A stretch of 64,000 nt of DNA from Halohasta salina (GTDB taxonomy: Archaea; Halobacteriota; Halobacteria; Halobacteriales; Haloferacaceae): assembly GCF_024178165.1 (NCBI RefSeq), contig NZ_JAMZIE010000001.1, positions 248,001 through 312,000 on the forward strand, in the 5' to 3' direction. The translations under genes and the position numbers were made by a program. This document shows, in pieces, positions 25,880 to 34,329 of the stretch. Under the pieces are notes generated by a model that did not search any database, was not told the origin of the DNA, and saw only the letters and a list, made by a program, of their open reading frames with translations. Numbering within the stretch: the stretch's first letter is position 1; the number at the start of each line of letters is the position of its first letter.

Positions 25880-26563
25880 GTGAGTTCGCTGCTCGTAACG
25901 ACGGTCGCCGGCGCGGTGTTCGGGGTCTCGCTGGCCGCGCCACCGGGTCCGATGAACGCGATCATCGCCGAGGAGAGCGTCCTCCGCGGGTGGACGGCTG
26001 GCGTTCGCGCCGGCCTCGGGGCACTGCTCGCCGACGCGATCTTCTTCGTCCTGACGCTCGTCGGCGTCACCGCGGTCGTCCAGCGGTATGACCTGCTGTC
26101 GGGGCTGCTGTATCTGCTCGGTGGGGGCCTCATGCTCTTTTTCGCCGTCGACGCCGCCTCGAACGCCCGTGCCGAGGCCGGGTTCGTCGACGGCGAGACG
26201 ACCGTCGGAGCCACGGGCTTCCAGAAGGCGTTCGTCCTCGCAATCACCAACCCCTACCAGATCGTCTTCTGGCTCACCGTCGGTGTCGGCCTCGCTCGCC
26301 CCGGCACGCTCGCGCTGGCCGACCACGTCCCCGCGCCGGTCGCGACAGTGGTGGGGGATCTGGTCGTCGAGACGGGGAGTCCGACGCTGGTCGGCGGCTT
26401 CTTCGGCGGGATCGTGCTGTGGGTCACCGCCTTCCCGGCCGCCCTCGTCGCCGGCGGCCGGCGGGTCGACGGCTTCGCACCCGCTATCGCCGCCGGAAGC
26501 GCCGCGGTCCTCGCGGGGTTCGGCCTACTGTTCTGCTGGCTTGGGGCGACTGCGCTGCTCTGA
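25880..26563 (+). CDS. LysE family exporter
   Basis: This 227-residue membrane protein has about six hydrophobic helices. The early motif FGVSLAAPPGPMNAIIAEES matches the LysE/RhtB amino-acid exporter signature. The asymmetric halves are joined by a short loop near residue 95. Substrate is unknown; relatives export basic or neutral amino acids, or other small molecules. Translation probably starts at GTG 25880, since no closer ATG is available. Confidence 0.85.
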   Translation: MSSLLVTTVAGAVFGVSLAAPPGPMNAIIAEESVLRGWTAGVRAGLGALLADAIFFVLTLVGVTAVVQRYDLLSGLLYLLGGGLMLFFAVDAASNARAEAGFVDGETTVGATGFQKAFVLAITNPYQIVFWLTVGVGLARPGTLALADHVPAPVATVVGDLVVETGSPTLVGGFFGGIVLWVTAFPAALVAGGRRVDGFAPAIAAGSAAVLAGFGLLFCWLGATALL

Positions 26564-26897
26564 GCGGTCAGCCGACGTGAGCGGGCCACGGGCACACTGC
26601 TGCAAGAATTGCCCCGGTCTCGGAGGGCCCTCCCCGCGATCACCGGCGGCTTCCTGTCTCTACAGTCGGGCTGAACGCGATTTCACCGGCGCTGTGGTCG
26701 GTCGAGCGTCGACCGAGATAGCCGCAACCGTTCGGGGTTTCTGTGACCGGCCGCTGGCACGTCCAACCGGCCAACAGCGGGTCGACCGGCCCCGAGCCCG
26801 CGATTCGGCCGGCTCGCCCCGCGCGAGCGCGTCGCAGACGCCCGTCACCGTTGCACCGGCCGTCCCGTTTTAGCCCTCGTGGGACGCTTGTGGTGGT
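26564..26897. other. Intergenic region, nothing recognised
   Basis: These 334 bases follow the LysE-type gene. The ORFs present are overlapping shadows without protein character. GTTTTA near 26867-26872 could be the TATA box for the small ORF at 26898. Confidence 0.4.
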
Positions 26898-27044
26898 ATG
26901 ACCGTCGACACCGACGCCGAACGCCGACCCGAGCCCGTCGAGACACCACCGCAGCCGACCCGTCCGAGCGGCACCGAGCCCGACGAATGGCGGTTCGGTG
27001 CCTACCCCCGACTCGTCGAGGACACCGACGGCTGTCCCCGCTGA
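26898..27044 (+). CDS. Small hypothetical protein, 48 residues
   Basis: MTVDTDAERRPEPVETPPQP begins a 48-residue proline-rich, acidic peptide ending EWRFGAYPRLVEDTDGCPR. The support is a TATA-like GTTTTA about 28 bases upstream, the haloarchaeal amino-acid composition, and a tail that looks less random than nearby ORFs. No family is recognised. It could be non-coding. Confidence 0.35.
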   Translation: MTVDTDAERRPEPVETPPQPTRPSGTEPDEWRFGAYPRLVEDTDGCPR

Positions 27045-27190
27045 GTGGCCGGCACCCCCAATACGACTTCTTACCGCCACCGTCGACCGCTCGCTACGGT
27101 CCTCGATCGGCCACTACCGACCGCTCGGCGTTTCCCGCCCGCGATTGCCTCTCACTGCCGGCCGTAGTTGTGTGGGTATCAAACAACGGA

Positions 27191-27281
27191 TAATCTACAA
27201 ACTAATTGTAGACTGATTCTAGGATCGGTTCCTCGAAAGGGTTTCCCATAGTCTTGTAATCTACACACATTTTTATATTCG
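27191..27281 (+). promoter_or_regulatory. Promoter and dyad upstream of SQR operon
   Basis: TCTACAA (27194-27200) and TTGTAGA (27206-27212) are perfect 7-base inverted arms with a 5-base spacer. The left-arm string TAATCTACA (27191-27199) occurs again at 27257-27265, next to a TATA box TTTTATATTC (27271-27280). Transcription should start near 27301. The arrangement looks like an operator with one full and one half site. The regulator is unknown. Confidence 0.45.
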
Positions 27282-27308
27282 ATATCCTTCCCAGTTCCTA
27301 CACGGTTG

Positions 27309-27359
27309 ATGATGATAGCCAATTCAGACTGGACGCTCGGAGCGCGGAGGGATCGATGA
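27309..27359 (+). CDS. Leader peptide ORF 1 (16 residues)
   Basis: MMIANSDWTLGARRDR is the first ORF after the likely transcription start near 27301. Its TGA overlaps the ATG of leader ORF 2 as ATGA (27356-27359). Whether it is translated is not known. The position just behind a strong TATA box and the overlap chain are the only support. Confidence 0.3.
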   Translation: MMIANSDWTLGARRDR

Positions 27360-27484
27360 GTCGATCACCGAACGGAACGACCGGGAGCCGGCGACCGGCA
27401 GTCGACGGGCCCACGGCCGTCCCGACGCCGGCGAGCGACGCCCCACCGGTCCGGCGGCTGCCGCCGCGGAGGGTCGGCGTATGA
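27356..27484 (+). CDS. Leader ORF 2 (42 residues)
   Basis: This Pro/Arg-rich ORF starts in the ATGA shared with leader ORF 1 and ends in the ATGA (27481-27484) shared with the SQR-like gene. Third positions are mostly G or C, as in real genes here, but composition alone would give that. It could be a translated coupling ORF or chance. No family is recognised. Confidence 0.3.
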   Translation: MSRSPNGTTGSRRPAVDGPTAVPTPASDAPPVRRLPPRRVGV

Positions 27485-28626
27485 CTACCGAGATCGTGAT
27501 CGTCGGCGGCGGCGTCGGCGGGACGGTAACGGCCAACCGGTTGCAGAAGGAGCTCCACCGGGAGGTATCGAGCGGCGACGTCCGGATCCGGCTGGTCTCC
27601 GAGACGCCGTACCACGTCTACAAGCCGACGTTCTTCTACGTCCCGTGGGGGGAGGCCGAACCCGAGGACGCCAGCCGGCCGCTGGCCGATCTGGTCGACC
27701 GGCGGATCGATCTGGTCTACGATCGGGTCACCCACATCGACACGAGCGGGAAGTCCCTCGACCTCGCCGAGAACGGCTCGATCCCCTACGACTACCTCGT
27801 CGTCGCAACCGGCGCGGCCCCGGATATCGAGGGGACCCCGGGGTTCGGCGCGGACGGCAACGGCCATCACATCTACGACGCCGAGGCGGCGATGGAACTC
27901 CGCCGGGAGCTGTCGGCGTTCGACAGCGGGCGGCTCGTCTTCTCGGTCGTCGAGATGCCCCACGTCTGTCCGGCCGTCCCGATCGAGTTCACGATGCTGG
28001 CCGACGCCCGCTTCCGACAGCTCGGGACGCGCGACGACATCGACATCACCTACACCTACCCGATCTCCCAACTCCACAGCGTCGACGCCGCCGCCGAGTG
28101 GGTCGAACCGCGGTTCGACGACCGGGGAATCGAGACCTACACGGAGTTCGCGTTCGATACCGTGGATTCCGACGCCGAGGTGATCCACGCCGCCGACGGC
28201 ACCGAACTGGAGTACGACCTGCTGGTCGGGGTCCCGGGATTCGAGCCGAGCCCGCTCATCGCGGAGTCGGGGCTCGGGGAGTCGTGGATGGAGGTCGACA
28301 AACACACCCTCGAATCCGACCACGCCGACGGCGTCTTCGGCGTCGGCGACGTGACGAACATCCCGACGAGCAAGGCGGGCAGTGTCGCCCACTACGCCGC
28401 CGGGACGGTCGTCGACCGGGTAGCCGCGCTGGCCCGTGGCCACGAACCCCGGACGACCTTCGACGGCGATGCGATCTGTTTCCTGGAAGCTGGCACCGAC
28501 TCCGGCTCACATATGAGCTTCACCTACGACAGCGAGCCGGTGATCCGCAACGAGACCGAGTTCGTCCACTGGGCGAAACTCGCGTACAACGAGACCTACT
28601 GGCTGACTGCGCGGGGACTCGCGTGA
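27481..28626 (+). CDS. Sulfide:quinone oxidoreductase-like FAD protein
   Basis: This 381-residue flavoprotein has the N-terminal dinucleotide motif IVIVGGGVGGTVTA, a middle VATGAAP, and the FAD-closing motif GVFGVGDVTNIPTSKAG. Cys in EMPHVCPAVPIEF (about residue 162) and Cys in DAICFLEAG (about 332) fall where SQR-type enzymes carry redox cysteines. SQR oxidises sulfide at the membrane and passes electrons to quinone. NADH dehydrogenase-II relatives share the fold but usually lack these cysteines. The C-terminus is amphipathic (VHWAKLAYNETYW). It is followed 4 bases later by a DUF1641 gene, a common SQR companion. Confidence 0.85.
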   Translation: MTTEIVIVGGGVGGTVTANRLQKELHREVSSGDVRIRLVSETPYHVYKPTFFYVPWGEAEPEDASRPLADLVDRRIDLVYDRVTHIDTSGKSLDLAENGSIPYDYLVVATGAAPDIEGTPGFGADGNGHHIYDAEAAMELRRELSAFDSGRLVFSVVEMPHVCPAVPIEFTMLADARFRQLGTRDDIDITYTYPISQLHSVDAAAEWVEPRFDDRGIETYTEFAFDTVDSDAEVIHAADGTELEYDLLVGVPGFEPSPLIAESGLGESWMEVDKHTLESDHADGVFGVGDVTNIPTSKAGSVAHYAAGTVVDRVAALARGHEPRTTFDGDAICFLEAGTDSGSHMSFTYDSEPVIRNETEFVHWAKLAYNETYWLTARGLA

Positions 28627-28630
28627 TACT

Positions 28631-29080
28631 ATGAGTGGAGAACAACTCGATCCGAACGCCGAATCGGTACAGAACGCCCTCGACACGCTGGTCGAACTCG
28701 AAGAGACCGGCACGCTCGACGACCTCGCGGCGGCGGCGAACGTCGTCTCGCTGGCGGCCGAAGCCGTCGACGAGGACATGGTCCGGTCGACGACCCGGGC
28801 GCTCGTCCACGCGGGCGAACTGTTCGACAGCGCCGCCGGCGAACCCGAGGCTATCCGGAACCTCGAACTGCTCACCGCCGCGCTCAGCGATACCGCCGCC
28901 GATCCGGCCGACCCCCCGGACGGGGTGGGGCCGATCGGCGCAGCCCGGAAGCTGAACGATCCGCAGGTCAAACGCGGGATGGGCTTCCTGCTCACGCTGT
29001 TGGCCGAACTCGGCGAGCAACTCGACACCCGCGCCCGCCGCTACGACTTCGAGACCGGCGTCGACGAGGATCGGATCTGA
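28631..29080 (+). CDS. DUF1641 family protein
   Basis: This 149-residue acidic, helical protein matches DUF1641: an N-terminal helical half (ALDTLVELEETGTLDDLAAAANVVSLAAEAV) and the C-terminal motif PIGAARKLNDPQVKRGMGFLLTLLAELG. Such proteins often sit beside SQR-like or formate dehydrogenase genes and may help assembly or electron transfer; the function is unproven. It lies 4 bases after the SQR-like gene, in the same operon. Confidence 0.85.
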   Translation: MSGEQLDPNAESVQNALDTLVELEETGTLDDLAAAANVVSLAAEAVDEDMVRSTTRALVHAGELFDSAAGEPEAIRNLELLTAALSDTAADPADPPDGVGPIGAARKLNDPQVKRGMGFLLTLLAELGEQLDTRARRYDFETGVDEDRI

Positions 29081-29095
29081 CCGCCCACCGGGGGC

Positions 29096-30082
29096 CTACA
29101 GCCGGTCGGCCAGATCCTCGGCGAAGTAGGTCAAAATGAGGTCCGCACCGGCCCGTTTAATACTCAACAGCGATTCGTAGGCCGTCGCTTCGAGATCCAG
29201 CCACCCCTTCTCGGCGGCGGCATGCAGCATCGCGTACTCCCCGGAGACGTTGTATGCGGCCACCGGCTGGTCGACCTCCCGGCGGACCTCGCTGACGACA
29301 TCGAGGTAGGGGAGAGCGGGTTTGACCATCAGTACGTCCGCACCCTCCTCGACGTCCAGTCGGACCTCTCGCAACGCCTCGCGGCTGTTGGCGGGGTCCA
29401 TCTGGTAGTGTCTGCGGTCGCCGAAGGCGGGTGCGCCGTCGGCGGCATCCCGGAACGGCCCGTAAAACGAGGACTCGTATTTGGCGGCGTAGCTCATGAT
29501 CGGGACGTGCTCGAACCCCGCCTCGTCGAGGGCCGCCCGGATCGCCCCGACCATTCCGTCGGTCATACTGGATGGTGCGACCATGTCCGCGCCGGCCTCG
29601 GCCTGCGAGACGGCCGTCTTCGCCAGCAACTCGAGGGTGTCGTCGTTTTCGACCGTCAGCGTCGGGTCGTCGTGGGCGTGGGGCTCGACGACGCCACAGT
29701 GGCCGTGGTCGGTGTACTCACAGAGACAGACGTCGCCGATGACGTAGGCGTCGGTGTTGGCGGTGATCTCCCGGATCCCGCGCTGGACGACGCCGTCGTC
29801 GGCGTAGGCCTCGCTGCCGACCTCGTCTTTCGCGTCGGGGACGCCGAAGACGATGACCGCCTTGACGCCCGTCTCGCGGATCTCTTCGACCCGGGCGGCC
29901 GCCTCGTCGACGGGGACGCGTTCGTGGCCGGGCATCGACTCGATCGGCACGCGCTCGTCGGTCGTTTCGTCGACGAAGACGGGCGCGATGAGGTCGCGGG
30001 CGTCGAGTGTCGTCTCCCGGACGAGCGGCCGGATGCCGTCGGTCCGGAGCCGCCGCGGGCGGTCGCTGGGCTCGAATGACAT
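29096..30082 (-). CDS. hemB: Delta-aminolevulinic acid dehydratase (porphobilinogen synthase)
   Basis: This 328-residue TIM-barrel enzyme joins two 5-aminolevulinate molecules to porphobilinogen in heme and cobalamin synthesis. The two active-site lysines lie in [17 protein letters not shown] and [12 protein letters not shown]. The zinc-site cysteines lie in [14 protein letters not shown] near residue 120. The ATG at 30082 ([13 protein letters not shown]) is preferred; an open frame extends to 30109. It converges on the DUF1641 gene 15 bases away. Confidence 0.95.
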   Translation of the reverse strand: MSFEPSDRPRRLRTDGIRPLVRETTLDARDLIAPVFVDETTDERVPIESMPGHERVPVDEAAARVEEIRETGVKAVIVFGVPDAKDEVGSEAYADDGVVQRGIREITANTDAYVIGDVCLCEYTDHGHCGVVEPHAHDDPTLTVENDDTLELLAKTAVSQAEAGADMVAPSSMTDGMVGAIRAALDEAGFEHVPIMSYAAKYESSFYGPFRDAADGAPAFGDRRHYQMDPANSREALREVRLDVEEGADVLMVKPALPYLDVVSEVRREVDQPVAAYNVSGEYAMLHAAAEKGWLDLEATAYESLLSIKRAGADLILTYFAEDLADRL

Positions 30083-30141
30083 ATCTCGACATGGGAACGC
30101 CGGCGGCAAAGGGATATCGCTCTACGGCGGGCTGAGGGCCG

Positions 30142-30306
30142 TCAGTCGGTGCGGGTAACGTCGAGCTGGTCTTCGAGCGAGGCGAGCTCCTCGGAGTCGT
30201 TGATGACTTCGAGCCGCTCGCGGAAGTGGTCGGTACAGAGGCCGACTTTCACACCACCCTTTTCGGCCGCGAACGCGGCCTCCTCCTCGCAGTAGTGACA
30301 GCGCAT
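30142..30306 (-). CDS. Small zinc-ribbon-like protein (DUF6757-type)
   Basis: This 54-residue protein begins MRCHYCEEEAAFAAEKGGVK and continues VGLCTDHFRERLE. The CHYC pair and the later Cys and His (LCTDH) could bind one zinc. It resembles the haloarchaeal DUF6757 family, whose function is unknown. It lies 25 bases downstream of the PHP gene and is probably co-transcribed with it. Confidence 0.75.
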   Translation of the reverse strand: MRCHYCEEEAAFAAEKGGVKVGLCTDHFRERLEVINDSEELASLEDQLDVTRTD

Positions 30307-30331
30307 ACCCGACGGTGGGGCTCCAGACGGT

Positions 30332-31129
30332 TTAACCCACCGCTCGCGCCAGACGACGCCGAAACCGGTCGAACGCCGCCCCCGAGATTCCCGCCCGTCC
30401 CAGCCGCTCGTCGTGGGCGTCGCTCCCGCCGGTCACGAGCAGATCGTGACGCTCCCGAACCTCGTCGAGCCGGTCGGTGTCGACCGGCCGGTCGTACGGA
30501 TACGGTCCTTCGATCGCATCGAGGTCGGCCGCCAGTTCGAGGGCCGCCTCCGGGTCGGGGTACCGGAACGGGTGGGCGAGGCTCACGACCGCACACGACG
30601 CCGACAGCAGCTCGATACCGCGGTCGACCGGCGTCACCGATCGGGGCACGTAACAGGGGCCGTCGTCGCCGATCAGCTCGGCGAACGCCCGGTCGACGTC
30701 GTAGGGGGCGTCGCTGTCGGCGATCGCCCGCGCGATGTGGGGCCGGCCGATGCCGCTGTGAGGCTCGATCCCGAGGTCGACGTCGAGCCGCGACTCGACG
30801 CGGTCGATAATCCCCCGGCCGCGCTCGCGGCGGTCCGCCTGGAGTCGGTCGAGTTCGGCGGCCAACTCGGGGGTGGGGTCGACGCCGTAGCCCAGCAGGT
30901 CGACGCGCCCGTCGCCGGTGTCGACCCGGAGTTCGATCCCCCGAACGACCGTGAGCCCGTCGTGGTCGGTCACGGGGGCCGACAGCGCCGGGTGGACGAT
31001 GTCGTGGTCGGTCACCGCGACCCAGTCGACGCCGGCCCGACGGGCGGCCGCTGGCAGCGTCGCCATCGTGAGCACGCCGTCGGAGGCTGTCGTATGCAGG
31101 TGGAGATCCGCAACCGGAGCCGTGCCCAT
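30332..31129 (-). CDS. PHP domain phosphoesterase
   Basis: This 265-residue protein has the PHP metal-binding motifs DLHLHTTASDG near the N-terminus, VTDHD near residue 40, RGIELRV near 65, SLAHPFRYP near 185 and TGGSDAHDERLG near 235. Members of this group (YciV/RNase AM-like) hydrolyse nucleotide or oligonucleotide phosphoesters. The substrate here is not known. The ATG at 31129 (MGTAPVADLHLH) is chosen over a TTG 15 bases upstream. Confidence 0.88.
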   Translation of the reverse strand: MGTAPVADLHLHTTASDGVLTMATLPAAARRAGVDWVAVTDHDIVHPALSAPVTDHDGLTVVRGIELRVDTGDGRVDLLGYGVDPTPELAAELDRLQADRRERGRGIIDRVESRLDVDLGIEPHSGIGRPHIARAIADSDAPYDVDRAFAELIGDDGPCYVPRSVTPVDRGIELLSASCAVVSLAHPFRYPDPEAALELAADLDAIEGPYPYDRPVDTDRLDEVRERHDLLVTGGSDAHDERLGRAGISGAAFDRFRRRLARAVG

Positions 31130-31286
31130 ACCAGCGGTAGGCAACCACTACTCAAACCGATGTCGGACGACCGTCGCTGGATAGGTGAAGCGATCTCTGA
31201 CAATCCTTAATGAATATTAGGTGTAGGGTCGACCTCCCAATAGTTCATGGACAATCATTAAGTTAGTGTGGCACCCACAACTGGGT

Positions 31287-31571
31287 ATGCGATTGACCAG
31301 AACCGAACACGCGTTCGTCGACCACAACTATCCAGCGACAACCGCGGAACTCGTCGCGGACTACGGTGACAGCGAGATCACCCTCCCGAACGGGACCGAG
31401 ACGGTCGGCGAGATCCTCGGTCGACTGGGCGACGACACCTACGAGAACTCCGAGGCCGTTAGTCAGGCGCTGCTGACGGGCGTCAGCCACAAGGCGATCG
31501 GCCGGCGGTTCTACAGCGACCGCGACCAGTATTCGCCCGGCGAACACGGCCCCGAGCAGGTCTCGTTTTAA
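31287..31571 (+). CDS. DUF5789 family protein
   Basis: This 94-residue protein (MRLTRTEHAFVDHNYPATTAEL) resembles the haloarchaeal DUF5789 family, with a VADYGD segment and an NGTETVGEILGRLGDDTY core. No function is known. The ATG at 31287 has a TATA-like ATTAAG about 28 bases upstream. GACAATCCTTAA (31199-31210) and GACAATCATTAA (31250-31261) form an imperfect direct repeat around the promoter. It is convergent with the DUF5784 gene. Confidence 0.8.
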   Translation: MRLTRTEHAFVDHNYPATTAELVADYGDSEITLPNGTETVGEILGRLGDDTYENSEAVSQALLTGVSHKAIGRRFYSDRDQYSPGEHGPEQVSF

Positions 31572-31590
31572 GTAGCCGCCGACTACTTTT
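31571..31590 (+). terminator. Hairpin terminator after DUF5789 gene
   Basis: AGTAG (31571-31575) and CTACT (31583-31587) pair around CCGCCGA and are followed by TTTT. The hairpin starts at the last base of the TAA stop and touches the end of the convergent DUF5784 gene, so it may serve both directions. Confidence 0.55.
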
Positions 31591-32638
31591 ATACGAAGGT
31601 GATCGCGTCGTCCAGCGACAGCGGCAGCCGACCCTTCCGATAGCCTTCGACCGAGCCGTCGGGGCGGGCCCGGAAGACGACCGCCGGCCGGTGGCGGACG
31701 TCCGGCTGTTCGTCGGCGACTGCCGCCCACTCGTCGTCGGGGAACGACGAGCAGTCGACCAGCAGGACGACGCCGCCGGCGTGGGCGTCGAGTTGGCCGT
31801 CGGTTTTGGTTTTGACTGTATCACGGACCGCCGACAGCGGCGAGTCCGCGGCCCGCCGGCCGGTCGGCAGCGGCCGGGTCACCTCGACGAGCACCCCTTG
31901 CCCGCCATCGGTGTCGGGTGGATCCGCCCGGAAGTCGATCGAGTGACCCGTGGTCACCTCGATCTCGGGGGTGATCTCGTAGCCGGCGTCGACGAGGACC
32001 TTCGCGACGTTGAACTCGCCCATCGCGGCGGTCATCCGGGTCAGATCCATGTAGTCGGAGGTACCGAGCTTGCCGGCCATCTCCTCCTGATAGGGGTCGA
32101 GTGCGCCGGTGTGGAGCACCGACTCGTAGTAGTCGAGGGCCGCCTCCCGGGAGGTGTCGGGGAAGCCGGCGGCGTGGTCTCGGAAGAACTCCCGGGTCGT
32201 CTCCCGGCCGTCCTTCGAGAGGAAGACCGGCAGGAAGAACCAAGAGAGATGCGGGTAGTCCGCAAGCCACGGCGACTCCATGTGGAGTTGGGCCAGCAGT
32301 TCGCGTTCGGCCCACCGCCGGACGGGGTACGGAACCTCCGCAAAGCCGTACTTATCGGTTTTCCAGAGCGAACTCGGGGTTTCGGTGTTCCCGAGCCAGT
32401 AGCCGGCCGGCCCGCCGTCCGTACCGTCGGGACCCTCGTCGCCGTCGGTCCAGCAGAACAGTGCGATATCGCCGTTGTCCATCTCGAAGCGCCGGGCGTC
32501 GTACCCCGACGGCGACTGGTACCACGGCCCACGCATCTCGGCACCGAGGTTCGAATCCAGCGGCTGGAAAATCGCCGACCGAACGCGGTCGAGCGACCAG
32601 CCCTCCGGGGCGTATCTGAACCGAAGCGGTCGTGCCAC
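31589..32638 (-). CDS. DUF5784 family protein
   Basis: This 349-residue protein matches the haloarchaeal DUF5784 family, with PLRFRYAPEGWSLDRVRS at the start and EMRGPWYQSPSGYDARRFE near residue 40. A C-terminal segment (TGHSIDFRA, then GVLVEVTRPLP) vaguely recalls a PD-(D/E)xK nuclease core, but the usual Lys is absent, so this is weak. Function is unknown. The likely start is GTG 32638 (VARPLRFRY); the open frame extends to 32710. Confidence 0.75.
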   Translation of the reverse strand: MARPLRFRYAPEGWSLDRVRSAIFQPLDSNLGAEMRGPWYQSPSGYDARRFEMDNGDIALFCWTDGDEGPDGTDGGPAGYWLGNTETPSSLWKTDKYGFAEVPYPVRRWAERELLAQLHMESPWLADYPHLSWFFLPVFLSKDGRETTREFFRDHAAGFPDTSREAALDYYESVLHTGALDPYQEEMAGKLGTSDYMDLTRMTAAMGEFNVAKVLVDAGYEITPEIEVTTGHSIDFRADPPDTDGGQGVLVEVTRPLPTGRRAADSPLSAVRDTVKTKTDGQLDAHAGGVVLLVDCSSFPDDEWAAVADEQPDVRHRPAVVFRARPDGSVEGYRKGRLPLSLDDAITFV

Positions 32639-32760
32639 GTCTGTGCAGAGACAACGGGGGTAGTTACATATTCGGATTACACCGGTCGCTCGCCCGCCGC
32701 CGAGATCCACCTGAACGACCGTTAGGTATAAATTGACACCGCTCCAAGGTATGGTATACC

Positions 32761-32934
32761 ATGTCTATGGGGGCATACGACGAGGACGAACACGAGCGGC
32801 GCGAAGCGAAGGCGTCGACGGTCGACGCCGATTTCGATCAGGAACGCAAGGAGTTCCGCGGCTCGGTGACCGACGACACGGGCGCGTCGGCCGACGAGCT
32901 GCTGGACCAGTTCGAGAAACTCAACAGTGAGTAG
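32761..32934 (+). CDS. DUF5786 family small protein
   Basis: This 57-residue, highly charged protein begins MSMGAYDEDEHERREAKAST and ends ELLDQFEKLNSE. It matches the haloarchaeal DUF5786 family of unknown function. The ATG at 32761 lies in GGTATACCATG, with an AT-rich TATA-like patch (TAGGTATAAATTG) about 35 bases upstream. It stands alone between divergent DUF5784 and the tRNA. Confidence 0.8.
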   Translation: MSMGAYDEDEHERREAKASTVDADFDQERKEFRGSVTDDTGASADELLDQFEKLNSE

Positions 32935-33016
32935 CCGACCACGCGGCAGCACGGCCTGTGGTATCGATTGCTGTTTTCCGATCGAAGATAGCTAAGCGGC
33001 CGGTATAGATCCGAGA

Positions 33017-33038
33017 ACACACACACACACACACACAC
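33017..33038 (+). repeat. (AC)11 dinucleotide tract
   Basis: Eleven uninterrupted AC units lie between the DUF5786 gene and tRNA-Pro. Such a long perfect dinucleotide run is rare in prokaryotic genomes. Alternating purine-pyrimidine DNA can adopt Z form in high salt. Length may vary by slippage. Confidence 0.9.
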
Positions 33039-33086
33039 CGCGTGGTGCGTAGCGTCACGCTCGGCGTTTTGAGAATGCGGGAAAAG

Positions 33087-33159
33087 TGGGCCGGCGCAGA
33101 TTCGAACTGCGGTTACGGCCACCCGAAGGCCGAAGGATACCAAGCTACCCCACCGGCCC
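33087..33159 (-). tRNA. tRNA-Pro (anticodon CGG)
   Basis: The minus strand folds as a full tRNA of 73 bases. The acceptor stem GGGCCGG pairs with CCGGCCC, with discriminator A. The anticodon stem CGGCC/GGCCG encloses TTCGGGT, giving CGG (plus-strand 33123-33125). The T arm is CGCAG-TTCGAAT-CTGCG. No intron and no encoded CCA are seen. A TTTT run follows the 3' end and may terminate transcription. Confidence 0.95.
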
Positions 33160-33214
33160 GCAGTCGACCGGACGCCCCCACCGATTTTAACGGTTGTGTT
33201 CTCGCTGCCCCACG

Positions 33215-33811
33215 TCAGTACGTCTCGTAGCCTGCGGTGTCGAGCCAGTTGTGGACCACCGTCATCGTCTGGTCGGCGTGGAGCACCTCGGGGCCGACGC
33301 TGAGCCGCCGGTCGGCCGTCTCGGCCAGCAGTTCCGCTTCCGCGGCGGTGAAATCGTGGTGATCCGACAGCACGAAGATCGGATTCTCGGGGGGCGCGGC
33401 GTCGACCAGCGGCTCGCCGTCCTCGTGGCATTCGAGGACCGTCCCCTCACGGGCGACGGCTTCGAGTGTCGACTCGAAGCCCATCCGGTAGAGTTCGACG
33501 CCCGGCGAGACGTCGGCGGGCTGGTGGCCGATGGCGTCCTGTCGGGCCTCCAGTGCGCCCCGGATCCGCGAGGCGACCGCCCGCTCGTTGGGATACAGTC
33601 GCTTGGCGGTCGACCCGTCGAACCGGACCGTGTACTCGTCGTCGAGGACGAGATGGACGCGGACGTCCTCGCGGATGCCATGCGAGCGGAACAGCCCGGC
33701 GTTGACACACCGACACAGGACGTCGAGCCGGCCCGCGCCGCCGGCGAGATCCGACAACGAGAAGTCGGGGGTGGTCGGGGCGTCGTGGCCGAGCACGATG
33801 AACTGACGCAT
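33215..33811 (-). CDS. trmY: tRNA (pseudouridine(54)-N1)-methyltransferase
   Basis: This 198-residue SPOUT-fold methyltransferase makes N1-methylpseudouridine at position 54 of archaeal tRNA. Typical features are the N-terminal [19 protein letters not shown], the central VHLVLDD and the C-terminal SAM-binding loop [10 protein letters not shown] with [12 protein letters not shown]. Its substrate pseudouridine is made by Pus10, encoded at 47079-48359 in the same window. The gene ends 55 bases from tRNA-Pro. Confidence 0.93.
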   Translation of the reverse strand: MRQFIVLGHDAPTTPDFSLSDLAGGAGRLDVLCRCVNAGLFRSHGIREDVRVHLVLDDEYTVRFDGSTAKRLYPNERAVASRIRGALEARQDAIGHQPADVSPGVELYRMGFESTLEAVAREGTVLECHEDGEPLVDAAPPENPIFVLSDHHDFTAAEAELLAETADRRLSVGPEVLHADQTMTVVHNWLDTAGYETY

Positions 33812-33862
33812 ACCCCCGACTCGCGCCGGGGTAGGTTAGTCGCTGGTGGTTTCGCTCGGCGC

Positions 33863-34120
33863 TCACGCGGCCGTCGGCAGGTAGGTGTTGCCCTCGCGGG
33901 CAACCAGATCCATACCGACCAGCGTGTTGAGGATCGGCAGCAGCGAGATCGTCTTCATTTCGAGGGATTGATTCAGCTCGTCGACCGTCGACTCCCCGGT
34001 GACCTGCAGGTAGAGATAGACGAGTTTCGTTCCATCCGACGTAAGCTCGGCGGGGACCGTGACCGATGTCGGATCGGTAGGACCGTACGACTCCGTGGTG
34101 GGTGATTCTGTATCGGACAT
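33863..34120 (-). CDS. Small winged-helix (MarR/TrmB-like) DNA-binding protein
   Basis: This 85-residue protein has a polar N-terminal tail, then a winged-helix core: ELTSDGTKLVYLYLQVTGES, STVDELNQSLEMKTISLLPILNTLVGMDLV, and a short wing AREGNTYLPTAA. It is likely a transcription regulator. The start at 34120 (MSDTESPTTES) is chosen as the only start that gives a compact protein. Its position upstream of the PHA locus is suggestive but may be chance. Confidence 0.7.
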   Translation of the reverse strand: MSDTESPTTESYGPTDPTSVTVPAELTSDGTKLVYLYLQVTGESTVDELNQSLEMKTISLLPILNTLVGMDLVAREGNTYLPTAA

Positions 34121-34329
34121 GCGTAGGTGGGTTGACGCCGACGAGCCGAGCGGGGGTATCCTGTCGCTCTCGGTGTCGGGGACCACGCCCACAACCGGTC
34201 TCGTCGGACGCTTCGTCTCGGTGGTCCACCCGCTGGGTAATAGCTGTTGTGTGGGGTACAGTTGGATGTCTTCCGGACCGATTAAACACCTAAAACGGCT
34301 TGCAGTCGACTGTTTTCGATTCGTATCTA

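Noticed and set aside
31589-32638. DUF5784 protein as a PD-(D/E)xK nuclease
   Set aside because: The D and E-x-T spacing is suggestive but the usual Lys is missing, and there is no restriction or defence context.
34118-34300. Extended N-terminus for the small winged-helix gene
   Set aside because: The open frame upstream of 34120 is Arg/Pro-rich shadow sequence with no conserved character; the short form gives a compact domain.
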